Source: Xanthobacter sp. YC-JY1
GTDB lineage: Bacteria; Pseudomonadota; Alphaproteobacteria; Rhizobiales; Xanthobacteraceae
Assembly (NCBI RefSeq): GCF_021730305.1
Contig: NZ_CP032674.1
Span: forward strand, 2,899,001 to 2,963,000
Length of the DNA: 64,000 nucleotides
Direction: 5' to 3'
The position numbers were made by a program, and so were the translations under genes. The notes below the pieces were generated by a model. It was not told the DNA's origin. It worked only from the letters and a program-made list of their open reading frames with translations, and made no database searches. Positions 31,991 to 41,736 of this stretch are shown piece after piece. Position 1 is the first letter of the stretch, and each line of letters opens with the position of its first letter.

Positions 31991-32018
31991 AACGGGCGCC
32001 CTTCGGGGCGCCCGTTTT
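31991..32018 (+). terminator. Rho-independent terminator of glnA
   Basis: An 11-bp GC-rich stem, AACGGGCGCCC (31991-32001) with GGGCGCCCGTT (32006-32016), closes on a TTCG tetraloop and runs into TTTT, 21 bp after the glnA stop. It also faces the convergent trmJ gene. Confidence 0.9.
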
Positions 32019-32062
32019 CGTTTGTGGCGGTGTCTTGCGCCCGTCCGGCTCGGTCGCCCGGC

Positions 32063-32923
32063 TCAGCCAGCGTCGCCGCCCTCGCCACTCCCTGCCGACC
32101 CGCCACCCGTCTTGCGGGCAGCAGCGCGGGCGTTGTTCTCGGCCTTGCGGGCCTCGCGCCCTTCCCTGCCCTCTTCCAGCGCCGTCACCGCCCCATGCAG
32201 GGTGGCGAGGTCCTGCCGGGTGAGACCCAGCCGGTGGAAAATGTTGCGCAGGTTGCGGATGGTGGAGGGTGCCTTCTCCGGCGAGCGGAAGAAGCCGGAG
32301 GTCTGCAGCGCCGTCTCCAGATGGTCGAAGAAGGCGAAGAGATCGCCCTTGTCGGCGAGCGGCGAGCGATCCGGCGGGGCGAACGGCAGGGCGCCGCCGC
32401 TTTCCGCCTTCGACCACTCATAGCCCGCGACCGCGACGCAGGTGGCGAGGTTCAGCGAGGCGAAGGCCGGGTTCACCGGAAGGGTGAGGATGGCATCGCA
32501 CAGCGATACCTCCTCCGTATAGAGGCCGGTGCGCTCGCGGCCGAACACCAGCGCCACCTCCTCGCCGGCGGCCATACGGCTGCGGGCCTCCGCCGTGGCC
32601 TCATCCGCCCCGACCACCCGCTTCGCCATGCCGCGCTCGCGAGCGGTGGTGGCGAAGGCGAACTTCACGTCGTGCAGCGCCGCGCGCAGGTCCGGGAAGA
32701 GCTGCGCCTCGTCGAGAATGCGGTCGGCCCCGGCGGCGAAGGTGCGCGCCCGGTCGTTCGGCCAACCCTGGCGCGGGTTCACGATGCGCAGGCGCGACAG
32801 GCCGAAATTGCCCATGGCGCGCGCCGCCGAGCCGATATTGTCCCCAAGTTGCGGCTCCACCAGGATGATGAGCGGCCCCCCCGCCGTCCACGGCTTGGTG
32901 CTGTCGGTACCCGAACCCGGCAT
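32063..32923 (-). CDS. trmJ: tRNA/rRNA ribose 2'-O-methyltransferase, TrmJ type
   Basis: 286 residues of the SPOUT superfamily. IILVEPQLGDNIGSAARAMGNFGLSRLRIVNPR opens the domain, VALVFGRERTGL and the C-terminal SAM knot LPVNPAFASLNLATCVAV are typical of TrmJ (formerly lasT/yfhQ), which methylates residue 32 of tRNAs. The last ~50 residues are Arg/Ala/Gly-rich and unstructured. ATG 32923 has AAGGGAGACC upstream; the frame continues 31 codons upstream without similarity. Confidence 0.88.
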   Translation of the reverse strand: MPGSGTDSTKPWTAGGPLIILVEPQLGDNIGSAARAMGNFGLSRLRIVNPRQGWPNDRARTFAAGADRILDEAQLFPDLRAALHDVKFAFATTARERGMAKRVVGADEATAEARSRMAAGEEVALVFGRERTGLYTEEVSLCDAILTLPVNPAFASLNLATCVAVAGYEWSKAESGGALPFAPPDRSPLADKGDLFAFFDHLETALQTSGFFRSPEKAPSTIRNLRNIFHRLGLTRQDLATLHGAVTALEEGREGREARKAENNARAAARKTGGGSAGSGEGGDAG

Positions 32924-33157
32924 GTGGTCTCCCTTGTCGGCGCCTTGGTCGCACACGGCGCCCGGACGTGTCGATACCCGGACGAAAGGCGGGCCCCGCG
33001 TGGGAAACGATCTCACGGCATTAGCCGGGTTTCCGTCTTGCGCCGCACTGCACCGGTGCTATAGCGGCCCGTGCCGGAGGCCGGTGGCGCCGCAATGCAG
33101 CGCCATCGCCTCCCCCGCTTTACCAAGGCTCATTGAGCAGTCGCGAAAGGCCGTCCC

Positions 33158-34372
33158 ATGGCGAAGATCAAGGTGGCAAATCCGGTCGTCGAGCTCGACG
33201 GCGACGAGATGACCCGGATCATCTGGCAGTACATCAAGGACAAGCTGATCCACCCCTATCTCGACCTCGACCTCGAATATTACGACCTTTCCGTCGAGAA
33301 CCGCGACGCCACCAACGATCAGGTCACGATCGCCGCCGCCGAGGCCATCAAGAAGCACGGCGTGGGCGTGAAGTGCGCCACCATCACGCCGGACGAGGCC
33401 CGCGTGAAGGAATTCAACCTCAAGGAAATGTGGAAGTCGCCCAACGGCACCATCCGCAACATCCTTGGCGGCGTGATCTTCCGCGAGCCCATCATCTGCA
33501 AGAACGTGCCGCGCCTGGTGCCGGGCTGGACCCAGCCCATCGTCGTCGGCCGTCACGCCTTCGGCGACCAGTATCGCGCCACCGACTTCAAGGTGCCCGG
33601 CAAGGGCAAGCTGACCATCTCCTTCGTGGGCGAGGACGGCACGAAGATCGACAAGGAAGTCTACAGCTTCCCCGGCGCCGGCGTGGCCATGGCCATGTAC
33701 AACCTCGACGAGTCGATCCGCGAGTTCGCCCGCGCCTCGCTCAATTACGGCCTGCTGCGCAACTATCCCGTCTACCTCTCCACCAAGAACACGATCCTCA
33801 AGGCCTATGACGGCCGCTTCAAGGACATCTTCCAGGAAGTCTACGAGGCCGAGTTCAAGGCCGAGTTCGACAAGCGCGGCCTCACCTACGAGCACCGCCT
33901 CATCGACGACATGGTGGCCTCGGCCCTCAAGTGGTCGGGCGGCTATGTGTGGGCCTGCAAGAACTACGACGGCGACGTGCAGTCCGACATCGTGGCCCAG
34001 GGCTTCGGCTCGCTCGGCCTGATGACCTCGGTGCTGATGACGCCCGATGGCAAGACGGTGGAGGCGGAAGCCGCCCACGGCACCGTCACCCGCCACTATC
34101 GCGAGCACCAGAAGGGCAAGGAGACCTCCACCAACTCCATCGCCTCCATCTTCGCCTGGACCCGCGGCCTCGCCCATCGTGCCAAGCTCGACGGCAACGA
34201 GGAACTCGCCAAGTTCGCCGCAACGCTGGAGAAGGTGTGCGTGGACACGGTCGAGGCCGGCGACATGACCAAGGACCTCGCGCTCCTCGTCGGCGCCGAC
34301 CAGAAGTGGCTCTCCACCACCGGCTTCCTGGACAAGGTGTCGGAGAACCTCACCAAGGCCATGGCGGCCTGA
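33158..34372 (+). CDS. icd: NADP-dependent isocitrate dehydrogenase (homodimeric, eukaryote-like type)
   Basis: 404 residues, starting [23 protein letters not shown], which marks the IDH subfamily shared with eukaryotes rather than the E. coli type. [10 protein letters not shown] and [22 protein letters not shown] bind isocitrate; metal-binding Asp residues lie in [11 protein letters not shown] and [25 protein letters not shown] supplies cofactor contacts. It makes 2-oxoglutarate and NADPH in the TCA cycle. It is a single-gene unit bounded by a strong terminator. Confidence 0.97.
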   Translation: MAKIKVANPVVELDGDEMTRIIWQYIKDKLIHPYLDLDLEYYDLSVENRDATNDQVTIAAAEAIKKHGVGVKCATITPDEARVKEFNLKEMWKSPNGTIRNILGGVIFREPIICKNVPRLVPGWTQPIVVGRHAFGDQYRATDFKVPGKGKLTISFVGEDGTKIDKEVYSFPGAGVAMAMYNLDESIREFARASLNYGLLRNYPVYLSTKNTILKAYDGRFKDIFQEVYEAEFKAEFDKRGLTYEHRLIDDMVASALKWSGGYVWACKNYDGDVQSDIVAQGFGSLGLMTSVLMTPDGKTVEAEAAHGTVTRHYREHQKGKETSTNSIASIFAWTRGLAHRAKLDGNEELAKFAATLEKVCVDTVEAGDMTKDLALLVGADQKWLSTTGFLDKVSENLTKAMAA

Positions 34373-34417
34373 GGCACACGACATTTGGCGGCAGCCCAGG
34401 CCGCCGCCGCAATCCCG

Positions 34418-34448
34418 AAGGGGCCGCCATGCGCGGCCCCTTTTCTTT
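34418..34448 (+). terminator. Bidirectional terminator between icd and the K+ channel gene
   Basis: AAGGGGCCGC (34418-34427) pairs with GCGGCCCCTT (34433-34442) around a five-base loop and is followed by TTTTCTTTT. It lies 45 bp after icd and just before the stop of the convergent channel gene. Confidence 0.85.
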
Positions 34449-34460
34449 TGGCGGGAAAGG

Positions 34461-35624
34461 TCAGGCGGCCGGAGCGTCGCCCTCGGGCCTCACGTCCGGA
34501 TGGAGTTCCGAAAGCCGGCCGATCACGTCGGGATGGCGCAAGGCGAGCATGTACAGCTCGTTTTCCTCGATGGAGAGGATCTTGGTCTTCGCGACCGCCC
34601 GTACCGCCACCGGATCGGGCTTCGTGTGACCCGGCAGAAGCCCGAACACCTCGCCCGGCCCCAGCGTGCGGACCCCGTCGGTCCCCTCCATCTCCACCTT
34701 TCCCTCCAGCACCACGAACAGGTGCGCCGCCTCCTCGCCCCGCCGCACCACATGATGGCCGCGGTCGAAGCTGCGGGAGTGCAAAACCGGCAGGATGTCG
34801 CCCAGCACGGGCGCTTCGAGGTCGGAAAAGGGAGGCAGCCGGGCGATCATGGAGAAGGTGACGACGAAATTGTGCTTCGAGATCACCTCGGCAAAGGAGC
34901 CGGCGATAATGGCGATGGGCAGCGCCAGCATCATCAGGCCGGAAATCATGGTGATGCCGCCGATGAGCCGGCCGAGATTGGTCACCGGCACCACGTCGCC
35001 ATAACCCACCGTGGTCAGCGTCGTGATCGCCCACCACATGGCGAGCGGGATGGAGCCGAACTTGTCCGGCTGAACATTGCGCTCCGTGAGATACATGGCG
35101 GTGGCCGACATGAGCACGCCGGAGCACAGGATGATGAGGCAGGAGAGCAGCGCATAGCGCTCGCGCTTGATGGCGAGATAGAGCGCGTTGAAGCCGGAGG
35201 AATAGCGCGCGAGCTTCAGGAAACGCACGAGGCGCAGCACCAGCAAAGCGTGGGGATCGAAATCGGTCGCCAGCGCCACGAACCACGGCAGGATGGCGAT
35301 GAGGTCGATCAGCGCCGGAACGGTCAAGGCGTAGCTGAGGCGCGCGCGGGTGTTCGACATGCTGCGCCTGAGCGGATGCTCCGGCGCCACCCACAGGCGG
35401 AAGCCGTATTCCACCGTGAAGATGAGCAGCGCGGTGAATTCGCCGATCTTGAACCACCACGCGTCGCGGATTTCCAGGGATTGCACGGTCGCCAGCACGG
35501 CGCCGGTCACCGACAGCAGCACCATTCCGATCAGGAAATAATGGACGAAGTCCGCCGTGCGGTCGCCGGGAAGGTCTCGCTCCAGGATGTCGAACACACG
35601 CCGCCGGGCCGATTGCTCCTTCAT
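34461..35624 (-). CDS. Cyclic-nucleotide-binding potassium channel (6-TM, MlotiK1-like)
   Basis: 387 residues. Six transmembrane segments include an S4-like helix LLVLRLVRFLKLARY with regularly spaced Arg/Lys, and a pore helix with K+ selectivity filter TTVGYGD near residue 205. From about 265 a cyclic-nucleotide-binding domain follows (SFDRGHHVVRRGEEAAHLFVVLEGKVEM, LGPGEVFGLLP). Relatives are ligand-gated K+ channels opened by cAMP. Whether this domain still binds cAMP cannot be judged by eye. ATG 35624 has GAGGACGAG upstream. It lies 7 bp downstream of the antiporter gene, so the two are co-transcribed. Confidence 0.88.
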   Translation of the reverse strand: MKEQSARRRVFDILERDLPGDRTADFVHYFLIGMVLLSVTGAVLATVQSLEIRDAWWFKIGEFTALLIFTVEYGFRLWVAPEHPLRRSMSNTRARLSYALTVPALIDLIAILPWFVALATDFDPHALLVLRLVRFLKLARYSSGFNALYLAIKRERYALLSCLIILCSGVLMSATAMYLTERNVQPDKFGSIPLAMWWAITTLTTVGYGDVVPVTNLGRLIGGITMISGLMMLALPIAIIAGSFAEVISKHNFVVTFSMIARLPPFSDLEAPVLGDILPVLHSRSFDRGHHVVRRGEEAAHLFVVLEGKVEMEGTDGVRTLGPGEVFGLLPGHTKPDPVAVRAVAKTKILSIEENELYMLALRHPDVIGRLSELHPDVRPEGDAPAA

Positions 35625-35631
35625 CTCGTCC

Positions 35632-37374
35632 TCAAATCCCCTGCCCGCTTTGGCTTCGCGCGCCACCGAGCGCTGTCTCGATGCGGGCTCGGGCGCGCTC
35701 GGTGCGCGCCGCCACCACCTCGTCCGGCAAACCAAGCTGCGTCAAGAGGCGCGCGGCGAGCTGCAGGCTCGCCTCCTGCGCCTCCGGTATCACGCCTGAT
35801 ACCCCGAGCGCCGACAGCCGGTGAGCATGCTCGGTATCCTTCGCGCGAGCGATGATCGCCGCGTCCGGCCAGTGCTGGCGCACGGCACCCGCCATGCGCT
35901 CGGCCGCGTTGGGGGCATCGAGGGTCACCACGAACACGGTGGCGCGCTCGGCACCCAGGCGCTCGAGCATCTCCGCGCGCCCGGCATCCCCGAAATAGAC
36001 CGGCAGGCCTTCGACCCGCGCCTCGGCCACGCGGCGGGGATCGTTGTCGAGCGCCACATAAGCGACGCCCTCTTCCTCCAACGCGTCCGCCACCATGCGG
36101 CCCACCCGCCCGAAGCCGCCGATGACCACATGGCCCTCAGCGCTGCTCTGCACCGGCGCGGCGAGGTTGTCGTTGAGGCGGGCATCCAGCGTCCGCCCCA
36201 GCCGCCGGCCCAGCCGCGCAAGGAACGGCGTTGCCGCGAGGCTTAGGCCCACCATGGCGATGAGGACGCCAGCATCGGCCCGCGGCAGCGCGCCGCTCGC
36301 CGCCAGAAGCGCCAGCACCACGAGGGCGAATTCCCCGGTTTGCGCCAGCAGCACCGCCGCCTCCGCCGCCGCCGGTGGCGCAACTTTCATCAGGCGGCCG
36401 GCGGCATAGGTGAACACGACCTTCACGGCGAGGATGCAGGCGACGCCGCCCAGCACCCAGCCGAGCCGGGGCAGCACCACGGCGAAATCGACGCTCATGC
36501 CCACGGTGACGAAGAACACGCCGATGAGCAGGCCCTTGAACGGCTCCAGATCCACCTCGATCTGGTGACGGTAGGCCGTCTCCGACAGCAGCATCCCGGC
36601 AAGGAAGGCGCCGAGCGCGCTGGAGAGACCCGCCCGATGGGTGACCGCGGCGGAGCCCACCACCACCACCAGCGTGATCGCCATGATGAGATCGCGCGAG
36701 CGCGTGGAGGCGGCAGCCGCGACCAGAGGCGCCAGCACGAAGCGTCCCGCCACCAGGATCAGCGCCACGGCGCCCACCGCCTTGACGAGCGCGAGGGCGG
36801 CCAGCGTCAGCACGTCCGGCGCATTGCCGGTGAGAAGCTCCGCCGCCAGGAGGATGGGCACCACCATCAGGTCCTGAAACAGCAGGACGGCGATGACGAG
36901 CTGGCCGAGCGGGGCAAGGGCACGGTGCTGGTCGATGAGCAGCTGGCTCACGACCGCCGTCGATGAAAGGGCGAGCGCCGAGCCCAGCACCAGAGCCACA
37001 CCCGGCGGGTATCCGACGAGCACCGCCCCCAGCGCCAGCGGGACACCACAAAACACCACCTGCAGGCAGCCGACGCCGAACACCTCGCGCCGCAGCGCCC
37101 ACAGGCGCGCGGTGGAGAATTCAAGCCCCAGCAGAAACAGCAAGAAGACGATGCCGAGTTCGCCGAACGGCGCCGCCCGTTCGGGACTGGAAATGGTGAC
37201 GAAGCGGACCAGCGGCAGCGTATCGGCCAGGCGCCCGAGCCCGTGCGGGCCGACGAGCGCTCCCACGGCGATGAAACCCACCACGGCGCCGATACGGGCG
37301 CGGTGAAAGAGCGGCACCAGCACCCCGGCGGCGAGGAGATAGACGAACGCATCCTTCAGGAAGCTGTCGTTCAC
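35632..37374 (-). CDS. Monovalent cation:proton antiporter, KefB/KefC family
   Basis: 580 residues. The first ~390 form a CPA2 exchanger of about 12 helices (GFIAVGALVGPHGLG, FLLFLLGLEFS, ALALSSTAVVSQLL with the transport Asp in LLFQDLMVVPI). From about 405 a Rossmann RCK/TrkA-N domain follows (GHVVIGGFGRVGRMVADAL, DNDPRRV), then a short tail. Such proteins export K+ in exchange for H+ and are gated by NADH or glutathione adducts. The start is uncertain: GTG 37374 gives VNDSFLKDAF. The stop is 7 bp from the start of the K+ channel gene. Confidence 0.88.
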   Translation of the reverse strand: MNDSFLKDAFVYLLAAGVLVPLFHRARIGAVVGFIAVGALVGPHGLGRLADTLPLVRFVTISSPERAAPFGELGIVFLLFLLGLEFSTARLWALRREVFGVGCLQVVFCGVPLALGAVLVGYPPGVALVLGSALALSSTAVVSQLLIDQHRALAPLGQLVIAVLLFQDLMVVPILLAAELLTGNAPDVLTLAALALVKAVGAVALILVAGRFVLAPLVAAAASTRSRDLIMAITLVVVVGSAAVTHRAGLSSALGAFLAGMLLSETAYRHQIEVDLEPFKGLLIGVFFVTVGMSVDFAVVLPRLGWVLGGVACILAVKVVFTYAAGRLMKVAPPAAAEAAVLLAQTGEFALVVLALLAASGALPRADAGVLIAMVGLSLAATPFLARLGRRLGRTLDARLNDNLAAPVQSSAEGHVVIGGFGRVGRMVADALEEEGVAYVALDNDPRRVAEARVEGLPVYFGDAGRAEMLERLGAERATVFVVTLDAPNAAERMAGAVRQHWPDAAIIARAKDTEHAHRLSALGVSGVIPEAQEASLQLAARLLTQLGLPDEVVAARTERARARIETALGGARSQSGQGI

Positions 37375-37555
37375 CGCACCGCCACTCCGCTGCCTTCCGC
37401 CGGCGCCCCCACCCCTGTGTGGCAAGAAGGAATGACGCTGCGCAAGGGGCTTACGTCAAATCCACCCCGAACGCGTCAGATAAAACGCGCCTGAGCGCTA
37501 CCCGGGCCGAACCGGGCGGCCGCAGTGTCGCGGACGCCGTCAGGTTGCAAGACCG

Positions 37556-37577
37556 CCTCGCGGGTCAACCCGCGAGG
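37556..37577 (-). terminator. Hairpin overlapping the alaS stop codon
   Basis: CCTCGCGGG (37556-37564) pairs with CCCGCGAGG (37569-37577) around TCAA. The alaS stop codon (37565-37567) lies in the loop. No T-run follows in the minus direction. Confidence 0.35.
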
Positions 37578-40216
37578 GCGGCCTCAATGGCGGAGAGGGC
37601 CGCGTCGGCCTTGTCGCCGTCGGGTCCGCCGGCCTGGGCCATGTCGGGACGGCCACCGCCGCCCTTGCCGCCCAGCGCCTCGGCGCCCCGACGGACCAAA
37701 GCAACGGCATCGACGCGGGCGGTGAGGTCGGCGGTGACACCCACCACGATGCCGGCCTTGCCGTCGGACGTGACGCCGACGATGGCGACGACGCCCGAGC
37801 CGATCTGCTTCTTGCCCTCGTCCACCAGGCCCTTGAGATCCTTGATCTCGATGCCTTCCACCTGACGCGCCAGGAGCTTGATGTCGCCAACCGTGCGCAC
37901 GGCGTCGCCCGAGCCCTGGTTGCCGCCCATGGCGAGCTTCTTGCGGGTCTCGGCCAGCTCACGCTCCAGCTTGCGCCGCTCCTCCACGAGGGCGGCGACG
38001 CGCGCCTCCACCTCGGCCACCGGCGCCTTGAGCGTGGAGGCGGTGGCAATGAGGGCGGCGCTCGCGCCGTTGAGATGCTTGCGGGCCGCGCGGGCGGTCA
38101 GCGCCTCGATGCGACGGACGCCGGACGCCACCGCGCCCTCGGAGACCACGGAGATGAGGCCGATGTCGCCGGTGCGCTTCACATGGGTGCCGCCGCACAG
38201 CTCCACCGAGTAGGGCGCTCCGTTGCCGTCGTCCGTCCCCATGGAGACGACGCGCACCTCCTCGCCATACTTCTCGCCGAACAAAGCGCGGGCGCCGGAC
38301 TTGATGGCGTCGTCCACCGCGAGGATGCGCGTCTCCACCGGCTCATTACGCAGCACGAAGCGGTTGGCGATCTCCTCAACCTCCGCCACCTCGGCCTCGC
38401 TGAGGGGCTTGGGATGGGAGAAATCGAAGCGCAGGCGGTCGGGGGCGACCAGCGAGCCCTTCTGCGCCACATGCTCGCCGAGCACCCGGCGCAGCGCCTC
38501 GTGCAGGAGATGGGTGGCGGAATGGTTGGCGCGCACGGCGGCGCGGCGATCATGCTCCACCTCCAGCACCAGGGCGGTGCCGGGCTTGAGCGTGCCGCTC
38601 TCGACCTTCACATCGTGCAGGAACAGGTCGCCCAGCTTCTTCTGGGTCGCGCGCACCTCCGCGACGATGCCGCCCTCGCCGGTCATGCGGCCGGTGTCGC
38701 CCACCTGACCACCGGATTCGGCGTAGAAAGGCGTCTGGTTGAGCACCACGAGGCCGGTCTCGCCGGCATTGAGGGCCGCAACCTCGGCGCCGTCGCGCAC
38801 GAGGGCGGTGACCACGCCTTCCGCCTTCTCGGTATCGTAGCCGAGGAAGTCGGTGGCGCCGACCTTGTCGCGCACCGCGAACCACAGCGTGTCGGTCGCC
38901 GCCTCGCCGGAGCCGGCCCAGTTGGCGCGGGCCTCCGCCTTCTGACGAGCCATGGCGGCGTCGAACGCGTCGGTGTCGACGCTGATGCCGCGGGCGCGCA
39001 GGGCGTCCTGGGTCAGATCGAGAGGAAAGCCGTAGGTGTCGTAGAGCTTAAATGCCACCTCGCCGGGGAAGCTCGCGCCGGAGACGAGGCCCTGGCTCTC
39101 CTCTTCGAGGATGGAGAGGCCGCGCTCGAGCGTGCGGCGGAAGCGGGTCTCCTCGAGCAGCAGCGTCTCTTCGGCCAGCGGCTCGGCGCGCACGATCTCG
39201 GGATAGGCCCGGCCCATCTCGCGCACCAGAATGGGCACGAGGCGGTGCATCAGGGGATCCTTGGCACCGAGCAGCTGCGCGTGGCGCATGGCGCGGCGCA
39301 TGATGCGGCGCAGGACGTAGCCGCGGCCCTCATTGGAGGGCAGCACGCCGTCGGCGGTGAGGAAGACCGACGCGCGCAGGTGATCGGCGATCACCCGGTG
39401 GCTCGCCTTCTGCGGACCCTCGGGATCGACGCCGGTGAATTCCGCGACCTCGGCGATGAGGGCGCGCATGAGGTCGGTTTCGTAATTGTCGTGGGTGCCC
39501 TGCAGCACCGCCGAGATGCGCTCGAGGCCCATGCCGGTGTCGATGGACGGCCGCGGCAGGCCGACGCGCTCGCCGCCCGGCAGCTGCTCATACTGCATGA
39601 ACACGAGATTCCAGATCTCGATAAAGCGGTCGCCGTCCTGGTCCGCCGAGCCGGGCGGGCCACCGAAGATGTGGGGGCCGTGGTCGAAGAAGATTTCCGA
39701 GCAGGGGCCGCACGGGCCGGTGTCGCCCATGGACCAGAAATTGTCCGAGGACGCGATGCGGATGATGCGGTCGTCGGAAAGCCCGGCGATCTTCTTCCAC
39801 AGGCCGTAGGCTTCTTCGTCCTCGCTGTAGACGGTGACGAGCAGGCGGTCCTTCGGCAATTCGAAGGTGCGGGTCACGAGGTTCCAGGCGAGCTCGATCG
39901 CGCGATCCTTGAAATAGTCGCCGAACGAGAAATTGCCGAGCATCTCGAAGAAGGTGTGGTGCCGCGCGGTGTAGCCCACATTGTCGAGGTCGTTGTGCTT
40001 GCCGCCGGCCCTGACGCACTTCTGCGACGTCACCGCCCGCGAATAGGGCCGCTTCTCGACGCCGGTGAAGACGTTCTTGAACTGCACCATGCCCGCATTG
40101 GTGAACATGAGCGTGGGGTCGTTATGCGGCACGAGGGGCGACGAGGCGACGGCCTCGTGGCCCTCCTTGACGAAGTAGTCGATGAAGCTCGACCGGATCT
40201 CGTTGACGCCGCTCAT
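37565..40216 (-). CDS. alaS: Alanyl-tRNA synthetase
   Basis: 883 residues. The class II catalytic core has motif 1 [13 protein letters not shown], motif 2 [21 protein letters not shown] and motif 3 around DTGMGLERI. The editing domain carries the zinc/hydrolytic [12 protein letters not shown] and [15 protein letters not shown]-terminal coiled coil and C-Ala domain end in a Gly-rich stretch and GG(P)[13 protein letters not shown]. It charges tRNA-Ala and clears Ser and Gly errors. ATG 40216 starts the conserved [15 protein letters not shown]. It follows recA on the same strand (recA-alaS order as in many alphaproteobacteria). Confidence 0.98.
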   Translation of the reverse strand: MSGVNEIRSSFIDYFVKEGHEAVASSPLVPHNDPTLMFTNAGMVQFKNVFTGVEKRPYSRAVTSQKCVRAGGKHNDLDNVGYTARHHTFFEMLGNFSFGDYFKDRAIELAWNLVTRTFELPKDRLLVTVYSEDEEAYGLWKKIAGLSDDRIIRIASSDNFWSMGDTGPCGPCSEIFFDHGPHIFGGPPGSADQDGDRFIEIWNLVFMQYEQLPGGERVGLPRPSIDTGMGLERISAVLQGTHDNYETDLMRALIAEVAEFTGVDPEGPQKASHRVIADHLRASVFLTADGVLPSNEGRGYVLRRIMRRAMRHAQLLGAKDPLMHRLVPILVREMGRAYPEIVRAEPLAEETLLLEETRFRRTLERGLSILEEESQGLVSGASFPGEVAFKLYDTYGFPLDLTQDALRARGISVDTDAFDAAMARQKAEARANWAGSGEAATDTLWFAVRDKVGATDFLGYDTEKAEGVVTALVRDGAEVAALNAGETGLVVLNQTPFYAESGGQVGDTGRMTGEGGIVAEVRATQKKLGDLFLHDVKVESGTLKPGTALVLEVEHDRRAAVRANHSATHLLHEALRRVLGEHVAQKGSLVAPDRLRFDFSHPKPLSEAEVAEVEEIANRFVLRNEPVETRILAVDDAIKSGARALFGEKYGEEVRVVSMGTDDGNGAPYSVELCGGTHVKRTGDIGLISVVSEGAVASGVRRIEALTARAARKHLNGASAALIATASTLKAPVAEVEARVAALVEERRKLERELAETRKKLAMGGNQGSGDAVRTVGDIKLLARQVEGIEIKDLKGLVDEGKKQIGSGVVAIVGVTSDGKAGIVVGVTADLTARVDAVALVRRGAEALGGKGGGGRPDMAQAGGPDGDKADAALSAIEAALAG

Positions 40217-40411
40217 GTGCCGGCACTGTCCCTCGGAGGCCGGGCCTTGCGGCCGCCGGCTCTGGTGATCGCTGCGCGCGCCAGCGCCTTGGGCCGAGCT
40301 TGGGGCCATCCCTCGGGCGTCGCGCGGTTCCCTCGGCCGACGCGGCCGGCGGAACCGGGTTCGTTTAACGATGGGCCCGCCACTTGTCCAGAAACGCGAG
40401 GCAGCAAAGGC

Positions 40412-40446
40412 AGAGCGGGCGGAGCCTTGCCGGCACCGCCCGCTCT
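40412..40446 (-). terminator. Terminator between recA and alaS
   Basis: AGAGCGGGCGG (40412-40422) pairs perfectly with CCGCCCGCTCT (40436-40446), 36 bp beyond the recA stop; a short TTT follows in the minus direction. Confidence 0.6.
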
Positions 40447-40481
40447 AAAAGGCTGTCAGGACCACGTCCGGGGCTGACGCA

Positions 40482-41567
40482 TCACGCGTCGGCTTCCGAC
40501 CCCTCGGCATCCTCTTCCGGATCGCCGGCGAGAATCTTCTCGGCGATGAGGCCGGCATTCTGGCGGATGGCCGCCTCGATGCGCGCCGCCACCTCCTGGT
40601 TCTGCTTCAGGAAGGTCTTCGCATTCTCGCGGCCCTGGCCGAGGCGCTGGCTGTCGTGGGAGAACCAGGCGCCGGACTTCTCAACCACGCCGGCCTTGAC
40701 GCCGAGATCGAGCAGTTCGCCGGTCTTGGAGACGCCCTCGCCATACATGATGTCGAACTCGACCTGCTTGAAGGGCGGGGCCAGCTTGTTCTTCACCACC
40801 TTCACGCGGGTCTGGTTGCCCACCACCTCGTCGCGCTCCTTGATGGCGCCGATGCGGCGGATGTCGAGGCGGATCGAGGCGTAGAACTTCAGCGCGTTGC
40901 CGCCCGTGGTGGTCTCCGGCGAGCCGTACATCACGCCGATCTTCATCCGGATCTGGTTGATGAAGATGACCATGGTGTTGGACTTGGAGATGGAGGCGGT
41001 GAGCTTGCGCAGCGCCTGGCTCATGAGCCGCGCCTGCAGGCCGGGCTGGTTGTCGCCCATCTCGCCATCGAGCTCAGCCCGGGGGGTCAGGGCAGCAACC
41101 GAATCCACCACCAGCACGTCGACGGCGCCGGAGCGCACCAGCGTGTCGGCGATCTCCAGCGCCTGCTCGCCGGCGTCGGGCTGGGAGATCAGCAGATCGT
41201 CGAGGTTCACGCCCAGCTTGCGGGCATAGATCGGGTCCAGCGCATGCTCGGCGTCGATGAAGGCACAGGTGCCGCCGCGCTTCTGGGATTCGGCGATGGT
41301 GTGAAGCGCGAGCGTGGTCTTGCCCGACGATTCGGGGCCGTAAATCTCCACGACGCGCCCCTTGGGCAGGCCGCCGATGCCCAGCGCGATATCGAGTCCC
41401 AACGAGCCGGTGGGAATGCTCTCGATCTCCAAGGCCTTGCCGCCCTTGCCGAGCCGCATGATGGAGCCTTTGCCGAAATGCCGTTCGATCTGCGAGAGCG
41501 CGGCATCCAGCGCCTTGGTCTTGTCCATGGAAGAACCTTCGACGAGTCGGAGTGTTGCCTGAGTCAT
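40482..41567 (-). CDS. recA: Recombinase RecA
   Basis: 361 residues. Walker [14 protein letters not shown], Walker [11 protein letters not shown], loop L1 [20 protein letters not shown] and loop L2 [30 protein letters not shown] are intact, with an acidic tail ([11 protein letters not shown]). It carries out strand exchange and triggers LexA cleavage. ATG 41567 gives [20 protein letters not shown], matching alphaproteobacterial RecA starts; ATG 41528 (MDKTKALD) is a less likely alternative. Confidence 0.99.
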   Translation of the reverse strand: MTQATLRLVEGSSMDKTKALDAALSQIERHFGKGSIMRLGKGGKALEIESIPTGSLGLDIALGIGGLPKGRVVEIYGPESSGKTTLALHTIAESQKRGGTCAFIDAEHALDPIYARKLGVNLDDLLISQPDAGEQALEIADTLVRSGAVDVLVVDSVAALTPRAELDGEMGDNQPGLQARLMSQALRKLTASISKSNTMVIFINQIRMKIGVMYGSPETTTGGNALKFYASIRLDIRRIGAIKERDEVVGNQTRVKVVKNKLAPPFKQVEFDIMYGEGVSKTGELLDLGVKAGVVEKSGAWFSHDSQRLGQGRENAKTFLKQNQEVAARIEAAIRQNAGLIAEKILAGDPEEDAEGSEADA

Positions 41568-41632
41568 CGCCGCGCTCCGGTGCCGGTGCAAGGGGAATTA
41601 AGAACGTAGCGGTTGTACCCCTTCTGTTCTCT

Positions 41633-41647
41633 GTTCGCAATATGTTC
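41633..41647 (-). promoter_or_regulatory. LexA (SOS) box of recA
   Basis: GTTC-N7-GTTC on the plus strand (GAAC-N7-GAAC on the coding strand) is the alphaproteobacterial LexA site. It lies 66 bp before the recA ATG. A further GAAC three bases downstream on the coding strand may extend it. Confidence 0.85.
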
Positions 41648-41651
41648 TCTT

Positions 41652-41672
41652 TTGTCCACAGTGTGTGGATAA
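41652..41672. promoter_or_regulatory. Pair of DnaA-box-like sites in the recA upstream region
   Basis: TTGTCCACA (41652-41660, plus) is one mismatch from the DnaA box TTATCCACA, and TGTGGATAA (41664-41672) is a perfect DnaA box on the minus strand. They face each other three bases apart, just upstream of the SOS box. A role is not proven; they may be part of the recA promoter. Confidence 0.45.
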
Positions 41673-41704
41673 CATTTGGTATAACAGAGCGCCTTCGAGC
41701 TGCT

Positions 41705-41727
41705 GCCGGGGCCATCGAGGCCCCGGC
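41705..41727 (-). terminator. Hairpin downstream of the first SDR gene
   Basis: GCCGGGGCC (41705-41713) pairs perfectly with GGCCCCGGC (41719-41727) around ATCGA, 10 bp after the stop of the minus-strand SDR gene and before the recA promoter. Confidence 0.5.
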
Positions 41728-41736
41728 CCGCTCCCC

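Noticed and set aside
38075-40477. An 800-codon plus-strand frame
   Set aside because: It is antisense to alaS.
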